From Candidatus Zixiibacteriota bacterium (lineage in GTDB: Bacteria; Zixibacteria; MSB-5A5; UM-FILTER-46-8), in NCBI GenBank assembly GCA_014730345.1, contig WJIJ01000074.1, positions 1 to 46,293 on the forward strand: 46,293 nt of DNA. The letters are read 5' to 3'. How positions within the stretch are numbered: position 1 is the stretch's first letter; each line of letters begins with the position of its first letter. Below the pieces are notes generated by a model. That model saw only the letters and a program-made list of their open reading frames with translations, did no database searches and had not been told where the DNA came from. Both the position numbers and the translations under genes were made by a program. Positions 9,224 through 18,309 of this stretch are shown here, in pieces.

Positions 9224-10226
9224 TATCGCTTTTGTGGGCAGAAAAAACTCGATGGAGGAGAAGCTGTACAGAGAATACGGCTACCGAATGGAAACTATAA
9301 AGGCAGTTAAGATGAGAAGAAGTTTCACAGGAATATTTGGATTTATATTCGCGTATCCGTTTACAGTGCTTAACTGCTACCGCCTTCTGGGTAAATTAAA
9401 ACCCGCGGTGGTGCTGGCTTCGGGCGGTTTCGTATCCGGCCCGGTGGGTACGGCGGCATATATGAGAGGTATCCCGCTGATACTCCAGGAGCAGAACAGT
9501 CTGCCCGGACTATCATCGAAATTGTTGAACCTGATGGCATCGGTAACATATACCGCTTATCCGGAAGCCGGGTCGCGTTTCATGCGGAAGGAATCCGTAG
9601 AAATGGTCGGCAACCCGGTGAGGAAATTTATCGGCGGGCTTTCGCGCGAAGAAGGATGTTCGGTTATCGGATGCGATCCTTCGAGAAAAAACGTGCTGAT
9701 TATCGGAGGGAGCCAGGGCGCGCAATCGATAAACAGGGCGATGGAAGAGTTGATCGGCACATTTCCATCGGATTTCAAGGATGCCGGTCTTATCTGGCAG
9801 TGCGGCAGGGGAGAGGATGTACGATTGAAAAAGTTATGCGGGAGGAAAAATATTAACGCAGTAGTTAAGGATTTTTTCGGCCGTATGGACGCGGTTTACG
9901 CGGCGGCGGATATCGCGGTTTGCAGGGCGGGAGCCCTGACCCTTTCCGAACTCTCGCAGTGCGGGATACCGATGATAATGATTCCCTATCCGTATGCCAC
10001 GGCCGACCATCAAAGTTCGAACGCGCGTTATTTCCAACAGATGGGCGCGGGGATAATGATCAAGGATAGTCCGGAGATGGGTGAGTTGATTAGGGAAGCA
10101 TTGCTTAACCTTTTGGACTCGGATGACCTGCGCGGGCGGATGTCCTCTGCCGGTCAGCGCATGGTTAAAGAGGATCCCGCGGAAATAATTGCCGGGAAAT
10201 TGCTTGAATACGTGGAGAAGAAATAA
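9132..10226 (+). CDS. murG: UDP-N-acetylglucosamine--undecaprenyl-PP-MurNAc-pentapeptide GlcNAc transferase MurG
   Basis: Peripheral inner-membrane GT-B glycosyltransferase of 364 residues that adds GlcNAc to lipid I to make lipid II. N-terminal loop FAAGGTGGHIFPALAIA at about residues 6-22 is the diphosphate-binding glycine motif; ASGGFVSGPVG and LQEQNSLPG are family signatures; the C-terminal domain has IIGGSQGAQSIN, CRAGALTLSEL and PYPYATADHQ for UDP-GlcNAc binding. The start codon is GTG, placed so that the conserved first strand (MIDIIFAAGGTGG) begins at once; it lies inside the 3' end of ftsW. The stop abuts the murC ATG directly. Confidence 0.96.
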   Translation: MIDIIFAAGGTGGHIFPALAIAGRLTNANVSIAFVGRKNSMEEKLYREYGYRMETIKAVKMRRSFTGIFGFIFAYPFTVLNCYRLLGKLKPAVVLASGGFVSGPVGTAAYMRGIPLILQEQNSLPGLSSKLLNLMASVTYTAYPEAGSRFMRKESVEMVGNPVRKFIGGLSREEGCSVIGCDPSRKNVLIIGGSQGAQSINRAMEELIGTFPSDFKDAGLIWQCGRGEDVRLKKLCGRKNINAVVKDFFGRMDAVYAAADIAVCRAGALTLSELSQCGIPMIMIPYPYATADHQSSNARYFQQMGAGIMIKDSPEMGELIREALLNLLDSDDLRGRMSSAGQRMVKEDPAEIIAGKLLEYVEKK

Positions 10227-11606
10227 ATGGTACTTCGGTTTAACAAAATAAAGAAACTGCACCTTGTGGGAATAGGCGGAAGCGGTATGTCCGGTATCGC
10301 GGAGATACTTTTAAGTATGGGCTATCCGGTAACCGGATCGGATATCGCCGAATCGCCGGTGGTGAAAAGATTGAAGAGCCTGGGCGCGGAGATCGAGATA
10401 GGGCATCGTGGGGAAAATGTAAATTCCAGCGACGCGATTATAATTTCATCGGCAATCGGCAAGGATAATCCCGAGGTGGTCCGGGCGCTGGAGATGAAAT
10501 TGCCGGTGATTCGCAGGGCGGAGATGCTGGGCGAATTAATGCGCATGAAATTTGGGATCGCCGTCGCCGGCACTCACGGCAAAACAACCACGACATCGAT
10601 GGTTGGCTCTGTACTGACAGAGGGCGGACTGGATCCGACAATCATCGTGGGCGGTATTCTCTCCAAACTCGGCGGCGGAGCTAAACTGGGCAAAAGCGAT
10701 TATCTCGTGGCGGAGGCGGATGAATACGACCGGTCGTTTTTGGATTTGATACCGACTGTCGCGGTGATTACCAATTTAGAGCCGGAGCACATGGAGTGCT
10801 ATGCCGACTTTGATGACCTTCGCGGGGCGTTCCTGCAGTTCGCCAATCGCGCGCCTTTTTTCGGCAGGGTTATCATCTGTCTCGATGACCCGGTGCTTCA
10901 GGAAATGTACCCGAAATTCAAACGCAGTATCTTAACATACGGTTTGCTTCCCCATGCCGATATAAACGCCCGTAATCTGCGCCTTCATGACAATGGCAGT
11001 GGGTGTGATGTCTACTTCGGCAAGGAGAAAGCATGCGGACTCAAGTTGAACCTGATCGGCGAACATAATATCAAAAACGCGCTCGCGGCGATCGGGGTTG
11101 CCCTTGAACTGGATATACCGGTGGAAGCCGCCGCGAAAGCTTTGGGCAATTTTACCACGGTAAAACGCAGGTTCGAACATAAGGGCCAGGTTAACGGAAT
11201 CGATGTTTACGATGACTTCGCCCATCATCCGACGGAAGTAAATGAGCTTATTAAATCCATCAGGGCGTCATTTAACAGGAGACTGGTGGTGATTTTCCAA
11301 CCCCACCTCTATACGCGTACACGCGATTATTCCAAGCAGTTCGGGAGCGTGTTGATGAACGCGGATAAAGTCGTTATTACAGATGTTTACCCCGCGAGGG
11401 AAAAACCGATTCCCGGCGTAGATGGAAAACTTATCGCGGATGTAGTTTCCGGCTTCGGGCATTCGGATATAACTTACATCCCGGATATGAACGAGGTGGC
11501 GGCGGAGATAAAGGGCAAACTGAATGAAGGGGACCTGGTGGTAACCGTGGGCGCGGGTTCGATTCATAAAGTTGGCATGCAGTTGTTAGAGGAGTTAAAA
11601 AAATGA
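10227..11606 (+). CDS. murC: UDP-N-acetylmuramate--L-alanine ligase MurC
   Basis: First of the four Mur ligases, 459 residues, cytoplasmic, joining L-Ala to UDP-MurNAc. Visible: HLVGIGGSGMSGIAEILL (N-terminal UDP-binding signature), TGSDI, SSAIGKDNPE, ATP loop GTHGKTTTT starting at residue 115, EADEYDRSFLDL (MurC signature), ITNLEPEHMECY, FTTVKRRFEHKG, YDDFAHHPTEV and FQPHLYTRTRDY. In many bacteria murB and ddl follow murC; here ftsQ follows directly, overlapping by four bases (ATGA). Confidence 0.97.
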   Translation: MVLRFNKIKKLHLVGIGGSGMSGIAEILLSMGYPVTGSDIAESPVVKRLKSLGAEIEIGHRGENVNSSDAIIISSAIGKDNPEVVRALEMKLPVIRRAEMLGELMRMKFGIAVAGTHGKTTTTSMVGSVLTEGGLDPTIIVGGILSKLGGGAKLGKSDYLVAEADEYDRSFLDLIPTVAVITNLEPEHMECYADFDDLRGAFLQFANRAPFFGRVIICLDDPVLQEMYPKFKRSILTYGLLPHADINARNLRLHDNGSGCDVYFGKEKACGLKLNLIGEHNIKNALAAIGVALELDIPVEAAAKALGNFTTVKRRFEHKGQVNGIDVYDDFAHHPTEVNELIKSIRASFNRRLVVIFQPHLYTRTRDYSKQFGSVLMNADKVVITDVYPAREKPIPGVDGKLIADVVSGFGHSDITYIPDMNEVAAEIKGKLNEGDLVVTVGAGSIHKVGMQLLEELKK

Positions 11607-12352
11607 ACCGGCGTATTATAAAAGAGTCTTTGATAGGCGCGGCTATGGGATTGCTCCTTTTTGGCGGGCTCCAATTTTACCTGGAGGGTACTGAGTCAAT
11701 AGCGGTTAAAGATATTGAAATAATTTCGGGCGGTACCGGAACTTCCGATTCGCTGTTCCTTTCTAACCTCGATTACACGGGGAAAAATATATTCAATGTG
11801 AACCTTGCCGAGGTGGGAATGGCATTCTGCGATAATTTCAAAACCGAAGCTGTATCGGTTCATCGCAGTCCCGGGATGAAAATCAAAGTTTCCCTGGAGG
11901 AGGAAATCCCGTTGTTCTGGGTACAGGGGGGGCGCCTTTATGCCATAAGCAGGAAGGGAAGGATTATAAAGCCATCAGAGGTTGACAGGGGATATGACCT
12001 GCCGGTTATGGTCGGAATGCAGGATATACGGTTAACCTTTGGAGAGTATGCTGAAGATAACAGGTTAAATTACGCGGCTGATTTTTTGAGGTTTGTTCAC
12101 GATTACGACACGGAACTTTATAACAAAATATCGACTATCCGGGTTAATGACAGGTTTGGGGTGGTAGTGTCATTGATACCAGATGAAGTCTCGGTCATAA
12201 TGGGATTCTCCGATTATGGCACGCGAATTGAAAAATTAAAATCGGTCATTTCATATATTGAGAATAACGGTAAAAACCTTACCGAGGTAGATTTACGGCA
12301 TGGGAATATGATATTATTTAATTATAACAAGAAGAAATGGGGGACAGGATGA
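11603..12352 (+). CDS. ftsQ: Cell division protein FtsQ/DivIB-like (POTRA domain)
   Basis: A 249-residue bitopic membrane protein in the ftsQ position between murC and ftsA. It has a short basic N-terminus (MNRRIIKES), one weak transmembrane segment at about residues 10-25, and a periplasmic part beginning with VKDIEIISGG, which looks like the first strand of a POTRA domain, followed by LDYTGKNIFNVNLAEV and VHRSPGMKIKVSLEEEIPLF, matching the FtsQ alpha/beta pattern. The C-terminal half ends VDLRHGNMILFNYNKK, resembling the family's terminal strand. FtsQ scaffolds FtsL/FtsB. Similarity is low, as usual in this family, so the assignment rests partly on position. The start overlaps the murC stop. 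Confidence 0.8.
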   Translation: MNRRIIKESLIGAAMGLLLFGGLQFYLEGTESIAVKDIEIISGGTGTSDSLFLSNLDYTGKNIFNVNLAEVGMAFCDNFKTEAVSVHRSPGMKIKVSLEEEIPLFWVQGGRLYAISRKGRIIKPSEVDRGYDLPVMVGMQDIRLTFGEYAEDNRLNYAADFLRFVHDYDTELYNKISTIRVNDRFGVVVSLIPDEVSVIMGFSDYGTRIEKLKSVISYIENNGKNLTEVDLRHGNMILFNYNKKKWGTG

Positions 12353-13569
12353 AATACGACAATATAATTGCCGGATTGGACATCGGGTCCTCCAAAGTAC
12401 GCGTTATTGTTGTAGAACTCGATGAAGAAGAACTCAAGATAGTGGGAATAGGGGACGCTCCTTCCGATGGCGTCAAGAAGGGCGTTATCGTGAACCTTGA
12501 GAAAACCGTCGATTCAGTATGCGCGGCTGTCGAGGATGCCGAGAGGATGGCGGGAGTCAAGGTGAACTCGGTTTACACCGCTATCGGGGGAGATCATGTT
12601 CGCGGCATAAACAGCCGGGGCGTGATAGCCGTATCGCGATCATCGGGAGAAATTACCCGCTCCGATATACGGCGTTCCATCGATGCCGCCCGCGCGGTGG
12701 CGATACCTTTGGACCGGGAGATTATCCATACCATACCCCAGGAATTCACAGTTGACGATCAGAATGGAATCAAGGATCCGACCGGGATGTCCGGTATACG
12801 TCTTGAGGTCGAAGTTCATATAGTAACCGCCGCGGCTACATCTGCCCAGAATATCTACCGAAGCGTGAACAAAGCCGGTTTGGATATTTCCGAGCTGGTC
12901 CTCACGCCCCTCGCATCCTCGGAGGCTGTACTCACCGAGGATGAGAAAGAACTGGGTGTATTGCTGATAGATTTTGGAGCGGGCACTACTGACCTGGCTG
13001 TGTTTTACGAGGGTTCGATAAGGCATACGGCAGTAATAGGTTTCGGGGGCAAATCGGTAACCAGCGATATCGCAATCGGGCTGAGAACGCCGCTTGAGAA
13101 CGCGGAGAAGATTAAAGTAAAAAGCGGTTGCGCGTTATCGACGATGGTTGACGCCGAGGAAATTGTAAAAGTGCCGGGAATCGGAGGGCGTCCGCCGAGG
13201 GAAGTATCCAGGGCGGTGCTTACCGGAATTATCGAACCGCGTATCGAGGAAATTTTCGGATTGGCGTTGAGGGAGCTTCGCAAAACGCCTTATTCCGACC
13301 TGCTCTCAACCGGAGTGGTAATTACCGGAGGAGCGGCGGCCATGCCGGGAGTTGTGGAACTGTGTGAACAGGTATTTGATATGCCCGTTAAGCTGGGTTT
13401 ACCTACCGGATTTACAGGTTTAGTTGACATCGCCCAGGATCCCGCCAATTCAACAGGATTAGGATTGGCCCTCTATGGTATTAATGAAGATTATGAGACA
13501 GGCGAGTTAGAGGCGAATGTTTTTGAGCGGATATTCAATCCGGTAGTGCGCTTGTTCAAGAAAGTTTGA
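12349..13569 (+). CDS. ftsA: Cell division protein FtsA
   Basis: Actin-like ATPase that anchors FtsZ to the membrane and recruits the divisome; 406 residues from the chosen start. Motifs: GLDIGSSKVRVIV (phosphate 1), AIGGDHVRGINSRG (1C/SHS2 domain), TIPQEFTVDDQNGIKDPTG, LLIDFGAGTTDLAVF (phosphate 2), VVITGGAAAMPGV (adenosine motif). The last residues (NVFERIFNPVVRLFKKV) form an amphipathic helix, the family's membrane-targeting tail. The ATG used overlaps the ftsQ stop (ATGA) with a GGGGGA purine run just upstream; another ATG four codons earlier is possible. ftsZ follows after a 31-base gap. Confidence 0.95.
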   Translation: MKYDNIIAGLDIGSSKVRVIVVELDEEELKIVGIGDAPSDGVKKGVIVNLEKTVDSVCAAVEDAERMAGVKVNSVYTAIGGDHVRGINSRGVIAVSRSSGEITRSDIRRSIDAARAVAIPLDREIIHTIPQEFTVDDQNGIKDPTGMSGIRLEVEVHIVTAAATSAQNIYRSVNKAGLDISELVLTPLASSEAVLTEDEKELGVLLIDFGAGTTDLAVFYEGSIRHTAVIGFGGKSVTSDIAIGLRTPLENAEKIKVKSGCALSTMVDAEEIVKVPGIGGRPPREVSRAVLTGIIEPRIEEIFGLALRELRKTPYSDLLSTGVVITGGAAAMPGVVELCEQVFDMPVKLGLPTGFTGLVDIAQDPANSTGLGLALYGINEDYETGELEANVFERIFNPVVRLFKKV

Positions 13570-13600
13570 AATCAGTAACATTTAAAACGGAGGTTAGGGA

Positions 13601-14767
13601 ATGACCTTTGAATTTGAAGCAGACAACGAACGCTACGCCAAGATGAAAGTTGTCGGCGTTGGCGGAGCCGGCGGCAACGCGATCAACAGGATGATCGACG
13701 CCGGTTTGACCGGGGTGGAATTTATAGCGGTGAATACCGACCTGCAGGCCCTGGACACCAATAAGGCGGCCATAAAACTGCAGATCGGGGCTAATCTCAC
13801 CAAGGGATTAGGGGCCGGCGCTAACCCCGATATCGGAAAACAAGCCATGGAAGAGGACCGGGATAGGATCGCCGAAGTTCTCGATGGAGCCGATATGGTA
13901 TTTGTTACCGGAGGTATGGGCGGCGGCACCGGTACGGGGGCGTCTCCGATTATATCAGAAGTTTCCAGGGAACTTGGGGCGCTGACGGTGGCGATTGTTA
14001 CCAAACCTTTCGAATTCGAAGCCCGCAAGAGGATGACCAGGGCGGAAAATGGTATTGTGGAGTTGAAGAAAAAAGTGGATACATTGATATGTATACCCAA
14101 CCAGCGGTTGATTGAGATTGTGGATAAATCTACTCCATTGAGCGCCGCGTTTAAAATTGCCGATGATATTCTCTTCCAGGCAACTAAGGGAATTTCGGAT
14201 TTGATCGCCATACCTGGATTAATTAATCTCGACTTCGCCGATGTGAAAACAGTAATGTCGGAAATGGGCGACGCGTTGATGGGCACAGGTTATGGAGATG
14301 GAGAGAACAGGGCTATCGATGCCGCCACCCGGGCGATAAGTTCTCCTATCCTGGAGAACGTGAGTATATCGGGAGCGGCAGGAGTCCTGGTGAACATCAC
14401 CGGCGGTTTGGATATGACCTTGAGCGAGGTCAATGAAGCGGCCCAGGCCGTACACCAGGCGGCGGGCAACGAGGCCAATATAATATTCGGCGCCGTAATT
14501 GACCCGGAAATTGAAGGAGAACTAAGAGTAACGGTCATCGCTACCGGATTCGGTGATTCGGCTAAGGAACGCAGGAAAGAAGCATCTATTGAAGCCACCG
14601 ACCTTTTCGGAGAACGCTATAATCTGCCTGATAAAAAACCATCCCGGCGGCGCCGCCCTATCTTTGAGGATAAACCGGTTGAGGATGAAACGGCGGAAGT
14701 AGTAGGGATGGTCAATGATGAAGTTGATCTCGATGTTCCCGCGTATTTGCGGAGGAAGTTCGATTAA
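13601..14767 (+). CDS. ftsZ: Cell division protein FtsZ
   Basis: Tubulin-like GTPase that forms the division ring; 388 residues. Key features: [17 protein letters not shown] near the N-terminus, the tubulin signature [24 protein letters not shown], the T7 synergy region containing [11 protein letters not shown] that supplies catalytic Asp residues, and a variable linker from about residue 335. It ends [11 protein letters not shown], the conserved C-terminal peptide bound by FtsA. A clear GGAGG ribosome site precedes the ATG by seven bases. It is the last gene of the dcw cluster and is followed by an intrinsic terminator. Confidence 0.98.
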   Translation: MTFEFEADNERYAKMKVVGVGGAGGNAINRMIDAGLTGVEFIAVNTDLQALDTNKAAIKLQIGANLTKGLGAGANPDIGKQAMEEDRDRIAEVLDGADMVFVTGGMGGGTGTGASPIISEVSRELGALTVAIVTKPFEFEARKRMTRAENGIVELKKKVDTLICIPNQRLIEIVDKSTPLSAAFKIADDILFQATKGISDLIAIPGLINLDFADVKTVMSEMGDALMGTGYGDGENRAIDAATRAISSPILENVSISGAAGVLVNITGGLDMTLSEVNEAAQAVHQAAGNEANIIFGAVIDPEIEGELRVTVIATGFGDSAKERRKEASIEATDLFGERYNLPDKKPSRRRRPIFEDKPVEDETAEVVGMVNDEVDLDVPAYLRRKFD

Positions 14768-14821
14768 CGGCCAATAACCGGCGGAGTTTCCTTACGGGTT
14801 AATATCTCATGGTGTAACTAT

Positions 14822-14855
14822 AACCGGCAGGTTTGCTTAACCTGCCGGTTTTTTT
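14822..14855 (+). terminator. Intrinsic terminator after ftsZ
   Basis: A perfect 12-bp stem (AACCGGCAGGTT pairing with AACCTGCCGGTT) with a five-base loop is followed directly by a run of T. It sits 54 bases after the ftsZ stop and probably ends the dcw transcript. Confidence 0.92.
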
Positions 14856-14880
14856 GAAACCTGTAAATATTTATTTCTCA

Positions 14881-14909
14881 TTGACCGCGCCCGATAATTA
14901 CAATATAAT
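14881..14909 (+). promoter_or_regulatory. Sigma-70 type promoter for the lipoprotein gene
   Basis: TTGACC, a 17-base spacer, then TATAAT, just after the dcw terminator and 36 bases before the lipoprotein ATG. Near-consensus boxes and ideal spacing make this one of the strongest promoters in the window by eye. Confidence 0.7.
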
Positions 14910-14945
14910 GATTAAAGCTAATTGGAATACAGACAGGAGTGGATT

Positions 14946-15488
14946 ATGAGAGCACCGTCTTTGGTTTCTGTTATAATTGTTATATCGATATTAGCCGGAG
15001 CCTGCGGCAATAAACCGAAATACAAGCTGGATATGAACAACTCACGAGGCGATGTGGAAGCCCTCGTGGAGAGAGCGCTTCTTAAATCGGTAATAAATGA
15101 AAGAGACATCCCCGGCTACGACCAGATCCGCAGGAAGGGCGATATCTATATTTCGGATACATTTCTAAGTTTCTGGCATGATAATTCCTCCGGCCAGAAG
15201 CTGACCCAGGATTTGATACCCGAATTCAGGGCGTACAGGCTTCATTTAATGTCACCGGAAGAACTCCAGGAGAGAACTAAAGAAGTCGGTGATTTTGTAT
15301 ACCTGCAGTTCGGTCATATCAAAGTTTTCGAAGATACCGCACTTGTGGAGTTGTCAACCCTTTGGGCTACAAATAAACCGGAAAAGGCCGCTCATCTGAC
15401 TGAAGGCGGTTATGAGCTAAAATTCGCCCGGAATGAAATACATGGATGGATCTATGTCGGTATGCCCAACAGGTGGACGGCTCAATAA
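14946..15488 (+). CDS. Predicted lipoprotein of unknown function
   Basis: A 180-residue exported protein I do not recognise. Residues 1-20 form a lipoprotein signal: Arg at position 2, a hydrophobic core and AGAC with Cys20 as the probable lipidated residue (a slightly atypical lipobox, with LAGAC rather than LxGC). The mature part is polar and mixed alpha/beta, with an Asp/Glu-rich start and a closing segment rich in Trp and Tyr (HGWIYVGMPNRW), so it may be a small periplasmic beta-rich domain, possibly NTF2-like, but that is speculative. Start chosen by the AGGAG site six bases upstream. It has its own promoter and stands alone between the dcw terminator and the convergent receptor gene, whose stop codon touches its own. 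Confidence 0.75.
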   Translation: MRAPSLVSVIIVISILAGACGNKPKYKLDMNNSRGDVEALVERALLKSVINERDIPGYDQIRRKGDIYISDTFLSFWHDNSSGQKLTQDLIPEFRAYRLHLMSPEELQERTKEVGDFVYLQFGHIKVFEDTALVELSTLWATNKPEKAAHLTEGGYELKFARNEIHGWIYVGMPNRWTAQ

Positions 15489-17765
15489 TCAGAATCGGGC
15501 GCGCAAACCGAGGATGAGATTGCTTCCCGGGGAATATATCCCCGACGCGTGCCGTTTGTATCCGGCATCGAAAATGTTCTCCACCGCCAGCGATGGATAG
15601 AATTTATCATTAATGTTAAACTCTATACGGAAATTCAGGGTTGCCCACGCCGGGGTGCCGTCGGGATTGAAACGGTAATCATCTTTGTCGAGTTCGGAAA
15701 GGCGGTCCTGACGGGCGGCGAATTCAGCGTAAATTTCCGCGCGTTCGATTATTCCGGCATTATACCGCGCTGAAAGGGAGGCCATGAGCGGAGGAATCTT
15801 GGACATAGGTTCACCGGTATCGGCATCCTCTCCCCAAACAAATGATGCCGAGGAATGCGCCGACCAGATGTTATTAATCTTAAATGTTGTATAATACCTG
15901 AAGCCGGCCATGTTGAAGCGGTCGGAGTTTACTTTGACCAGTATGTTTTGTTCGTTATCGTCGCGCACGCCATTATCATTTGCATCCCAATAGTCAAGCC
16001 CCTTGTAGTTTCCCGGTCTGCGGTTTATGAAATCTTCCAACCTGGCGTACCAAAGGGAAAATTCGCCTTCGGTGAAGGAGGATATCCATTTCGCGCCCAA
16101 ATCTATATTATAAGAGCTTTCGGAACTTAAATCCGGGCTGGGCACTTCGTAGCCCGCTGAAGACGCTTCCAGCTTAGTTAAATCGTCGAGGTTTGGCGCG
16201 CGGAATCCTTTGCTGAACGTCCCCACCAGGTTAACCGATTTATGAAGTTTATAAAGCATACCTAACGAAAACGAAAAATCGGAGTAGGTTTCATCCTGTT
16301 CACCAAAAGGTTCTGATAAGGGAAATTGGGCGCGGATGAAATTATACCTTAAGGAGGGATTCAATTCAAAACGACTGCCAGGGTTGATTTCCTGCAAATA
16401 ATAAATACCGGCGGATGTGTACTTCGAACCATCGGGTATTGAAGGATCGGCGCCGCGGACTTCATCCGGAAGAAATTCTTTTCTCCATGATTCCACTTCA
16501 TCGACATATAGTTCCCCGCCGAACCGGGATTTAATGACATCGCTCCACTCCTTTGAACCCGCAAATGCCATTTGGTAAGTACCAACCGATACTTCCTGTT
16601 CAGTGCGCTTATCGCTTCCGGTCTTCCGGTAGCTCCGTCCTTCGTTTTGAAGCTGGTAGGATATGGTGTATGAATTGTCGTCCAAACCGAGGATTCCTTC
16701 TTCATCATCCAAACGCGCCATCCCCAAAAATCTCTGGCGGGGGTCATATACATAAAATTCATAATCCCCGACCTGGTAGCGGTCGTAGCGCGGTATGTTA
16801 TCGGCATCATAAAACTGGAAACTGGAGTGAAGCAGTAATCTATCGTTTAATGGATATTTCAGGTAAGCGCTTCCATCGAGGTCTTTCCATCCCGACGGCG
16901 ACTGCTCTGCGATATCACCCCCTCCTTCGAGGTCGCCGATATCCCGGCGGTCAACGCCTATGGAAAGGGTTCCCGGCCCCAGACCGATTATAGAGGAGTA
17001 ATTGAAAATAAGCCCATCGTCGGCAGAAGAATATGCCGTTGAAACATCCCAGCCCGGTTGGGTTGACACCTGCGGTTCGCTTATGATGTTGACCACCCCC
17101 CCGAGAGCATCGGAGCCATACATAACCGATGATGGACCTTCAACCACTTCCATGCGGACTATGCCCGCTGAGGGAATCGTATTTATATAGGGGCTGGTGC
17201 CGGTCCTGAAGGTACTGTTGTTAAGCCGGATTCCATCGGCGAGAGTGAGTACCCTTTTGCCGAACATACCGCGGATTATGGGCGCTCCGCCGCTGTGTGA
17301 TGTTTTTTGCATCTCTAAGAGGGGTTGATGCCGTAAGATTTCAGCGGTTGTTGAAGGATTGTAAAATTCGATTTCGCGACGTTTGATAACCATCGTTGGA
17401 GTCGATTGTTGAAACGTCGTTCCCTCGCTGCGGGAGGCGGTTACGATTATTCCGCCAAATTTATAAAGGAGCGGATTAAGTTCAATACGCAAATTCCGTC
17501 TTTCCATGCGCGAATCGATCCTGACCACTTTGTCCTCAAAAGAAGAAGCTTTTATTTTGATTACCGGGAGAACATCATCGGGGATAATAAGTTTGAAGTT
17601 GCCTATATCATCAGAACGGGCGGCGTGGTCCAGGTTGATTAACTTGACCAGCGCTCCGGAAACCGGATTGCCCAGCGGGTCAACGAGTTGCCCCTGTATT
17701 TCATAGGGAAAAGCACAGTTACTGAATATGAAAAATAATGCCAGAGCGAGTGGAAGTCGTTTCAT
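15489..17765 (-). CDS. TonB-dependent outer-membrane receptor with N-terminal carboxypeptidase-regulatory-like domain
   Basis: A 758-residue outer-membrane active transporter. It has a signal peptide (residues 1-~20), a CarboxypepD_reg-like beta-sandwich at about 22-100 (IQGQLVDPLGNPVSGALVKL), a plug domain at about 115-225 (IIVTASRSEG, then RHQPLLEM, IIRGMFGKRVLTLADGIRLN and YGSDALGGVVNII), and a beta-barrel to the end, closing with aromatic NLILGLRARF, where the terminal Phe is the outer-membrane sorting signal. Motifs FSKGFRAPNLDDL and NIDLGAKW are typical barrel strands of the CirA/BtuB-like subfamily. Substrate cannot be told: no transporter, TonB or sigma/anti-sigma partner lies beside it. 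The 3' end abuts the lipoprotein gene with no gap. Confidence 0.93.
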   Translation of the reverse strand: MKRLPLALALFFIFSNCAFPYEIQGQLVDPLGNPVSGALVKLINLDHAARSDDIGNFKLIIPDDVLPVIKIKASSFEDKVVRIDSRMERRNLRIELNPLLYKFGGIIVTASRSEGTTFQQSTPTMVIKRREIEFYNPSTTAEILRHQPLLEMQKTSHSGGAPIIRGMFGKRVLTLADGIRLNNSTFRTGTSPYINTIPSAGIVRMEVVEGPSSVMYGSDALGGVVNIISEPQVSTQPGWDVSTAYSSADDGLIFNYSSIIGLGPGTLSIGVDRRDIGDLEGGGDIAEQSPSGWKDLDGSAYLKYPLNDRLLLHSSFQFYDADNIPRYDRYQVGDYEFYVYDPRQRFLGMARLDDEEGILGLDDNSYTISYQLQNEGRSYRKTGSDKRTEQEVSVGTYQMAFAGSKEWSDVIKSRFGGELYVDEVESWRKEFLPDEVRGADPSIPDGSKYTSAGIYYLQEINPGSRFELNPSLRYNFIRAQFPLSEPFGEQDETYSDFSFSLGMLYKLHKSVNLVGTFSKGFRAPNLDDLTKLEASSAGYEVPSPDLSSESSYNIDLGAKWISSFTEGEFSLWYARLEDFINRRPGNYKGLDYWDANDNGVRDDNEQNILVKVNSDRFNMAGFRYYTTFKINNIWSAHSSASFVWGEDADTGEPMSKIPPLMASLSARYNAGIIERAEIYAEFAARQDRLSELDKDDYRFNPDGTPAWATLNFRIEFNINDKFYPSLAVENIFDAGYKRHASGIYSPGSNLILGLRARF

Positions 17766-17794
17766 CTATAAACCCGTTTTTCAATTAAGACGTA

Positions 17795-17823
17795 TATATA
17801 ATGATACTATCGGACACATACAA
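17795..17823 (-). promoter_or_regulatory. Possible promoter of the TonB-dependent receptor
   Basis: On the minus strand TTGTAT, 17 bases, TATATA, about 30 bases before the receptor ATG. No riboswitch-sized leader is available: the whole divergent gap is about 140 bases. Confidence 0.4.
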
Positions 17824-17852
17824 GTGTTGCGAATCATAAATACGAAAATTAA

Positions 17853-17881
17853 TTGCTAAAATAATAGTAATAATATATAAT
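17853..17881 (+). promoter_or_regulatory. Sigma-70 type promoter of the zinc-ribbon/lemA/M48 operon
   Basis: TTGCTA, 17-base spacer, TATAAT, ending 24 bases before the ATG of the zinc-ribbon gene. The surrounding AT-rich divergent region supports a promoter here. Confidence 0.6.
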
Positions 17882-17905
17882 CGCTCAGGAAAAGGATTGG
17901 AGTTT

Positions 17906-18301
17906 ATGAATTGTCCGCATGACGAATCGGTTATGATTTCCCTCGAGTTAAATGAGGTGGAAATCGATTATTGCACTAAATGCTCCGGTATATGGCTCGA
18001 TTCCGGGGAGCTTGAGTTGATTCTCGGGGAATCGGAGGCAATGCGGAAGTTTCTCGCCTCCCTTTCAGTAAGCGGATCCCCGGGCGAGAAAAAACTTAAA
18101 TGTCCAATTTGCGATAAACCGATGGATAAGGTTATCTGTGATGATGAGGGCAAGGTGATAGTTGACAGGTGCCCCAAGGGCGATGGGTTGTGGTTTGATA
18201 AGGGGGAGTTGCTGGATGTGGTAGAAGCGGGGAACCTCGCCGGGAGCGCGGAAACGATTGAATTGATAAGAGATATGTTAAAAGACAGCCTCGAAAGATA
18301 G
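17906..18301 (+). CDS. TFIIB-type zinc-ribbon protein (zf-TFIIB family)
   Basis: A 131-residue protein with two copies of a TFIIB-like zinc ribbon. The first spans residues 1-42 (MNCPHDES, then [15 protein letters not shown]); the second spans about 70-110 ([12 protein letters not shown], then [20 protein letters not shown]). The CxxCxGxWLDxGEL pattern is the hallmark of the family, whose exact role is not established; nucleic-acid or protein binding is usually assumed. The ATG used has a GGAG upstream. It is the first gene of an apparent operon, eight bases before lemA and with the M48 protease next, which itself ends in a zinc ribbon. Confidence 0.85.
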   Translation: MNCPHDESVMISLELNEVEIDYCTKCSGIWLDSGELELILGESEAMRKFLASLSVSGSPGEKKLKCPICDKPMDKVICDDEGKVIVDRCPKGDGLWFDKGELLDVVEAGNLAGSAETIELIRDMLKDSLER

Positions 18302-18309
18302 GAGGATTC

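Noticed and set aside
13633-14286. 217-codon open frame on the minus strand within ftsZ
   Set aside because: It is antisense to the well-conserved ftsZ, has no ribosome site and its product is low-complexity Ser/Ala/Pro-rich, a typical shadow frame.
16361-16993. Overlapping open frames within the TonB-receptor gene on both strands
   Set aside because: They lie inside a complete, clearly conserved receptor and show no domain of their own.
17766-17905. Cobalamin riboswitch before the TonB receptor
   Set aside because: The gap is about 140 bases and is accounted for by two promoters; no B12-box-like sequence was seen.
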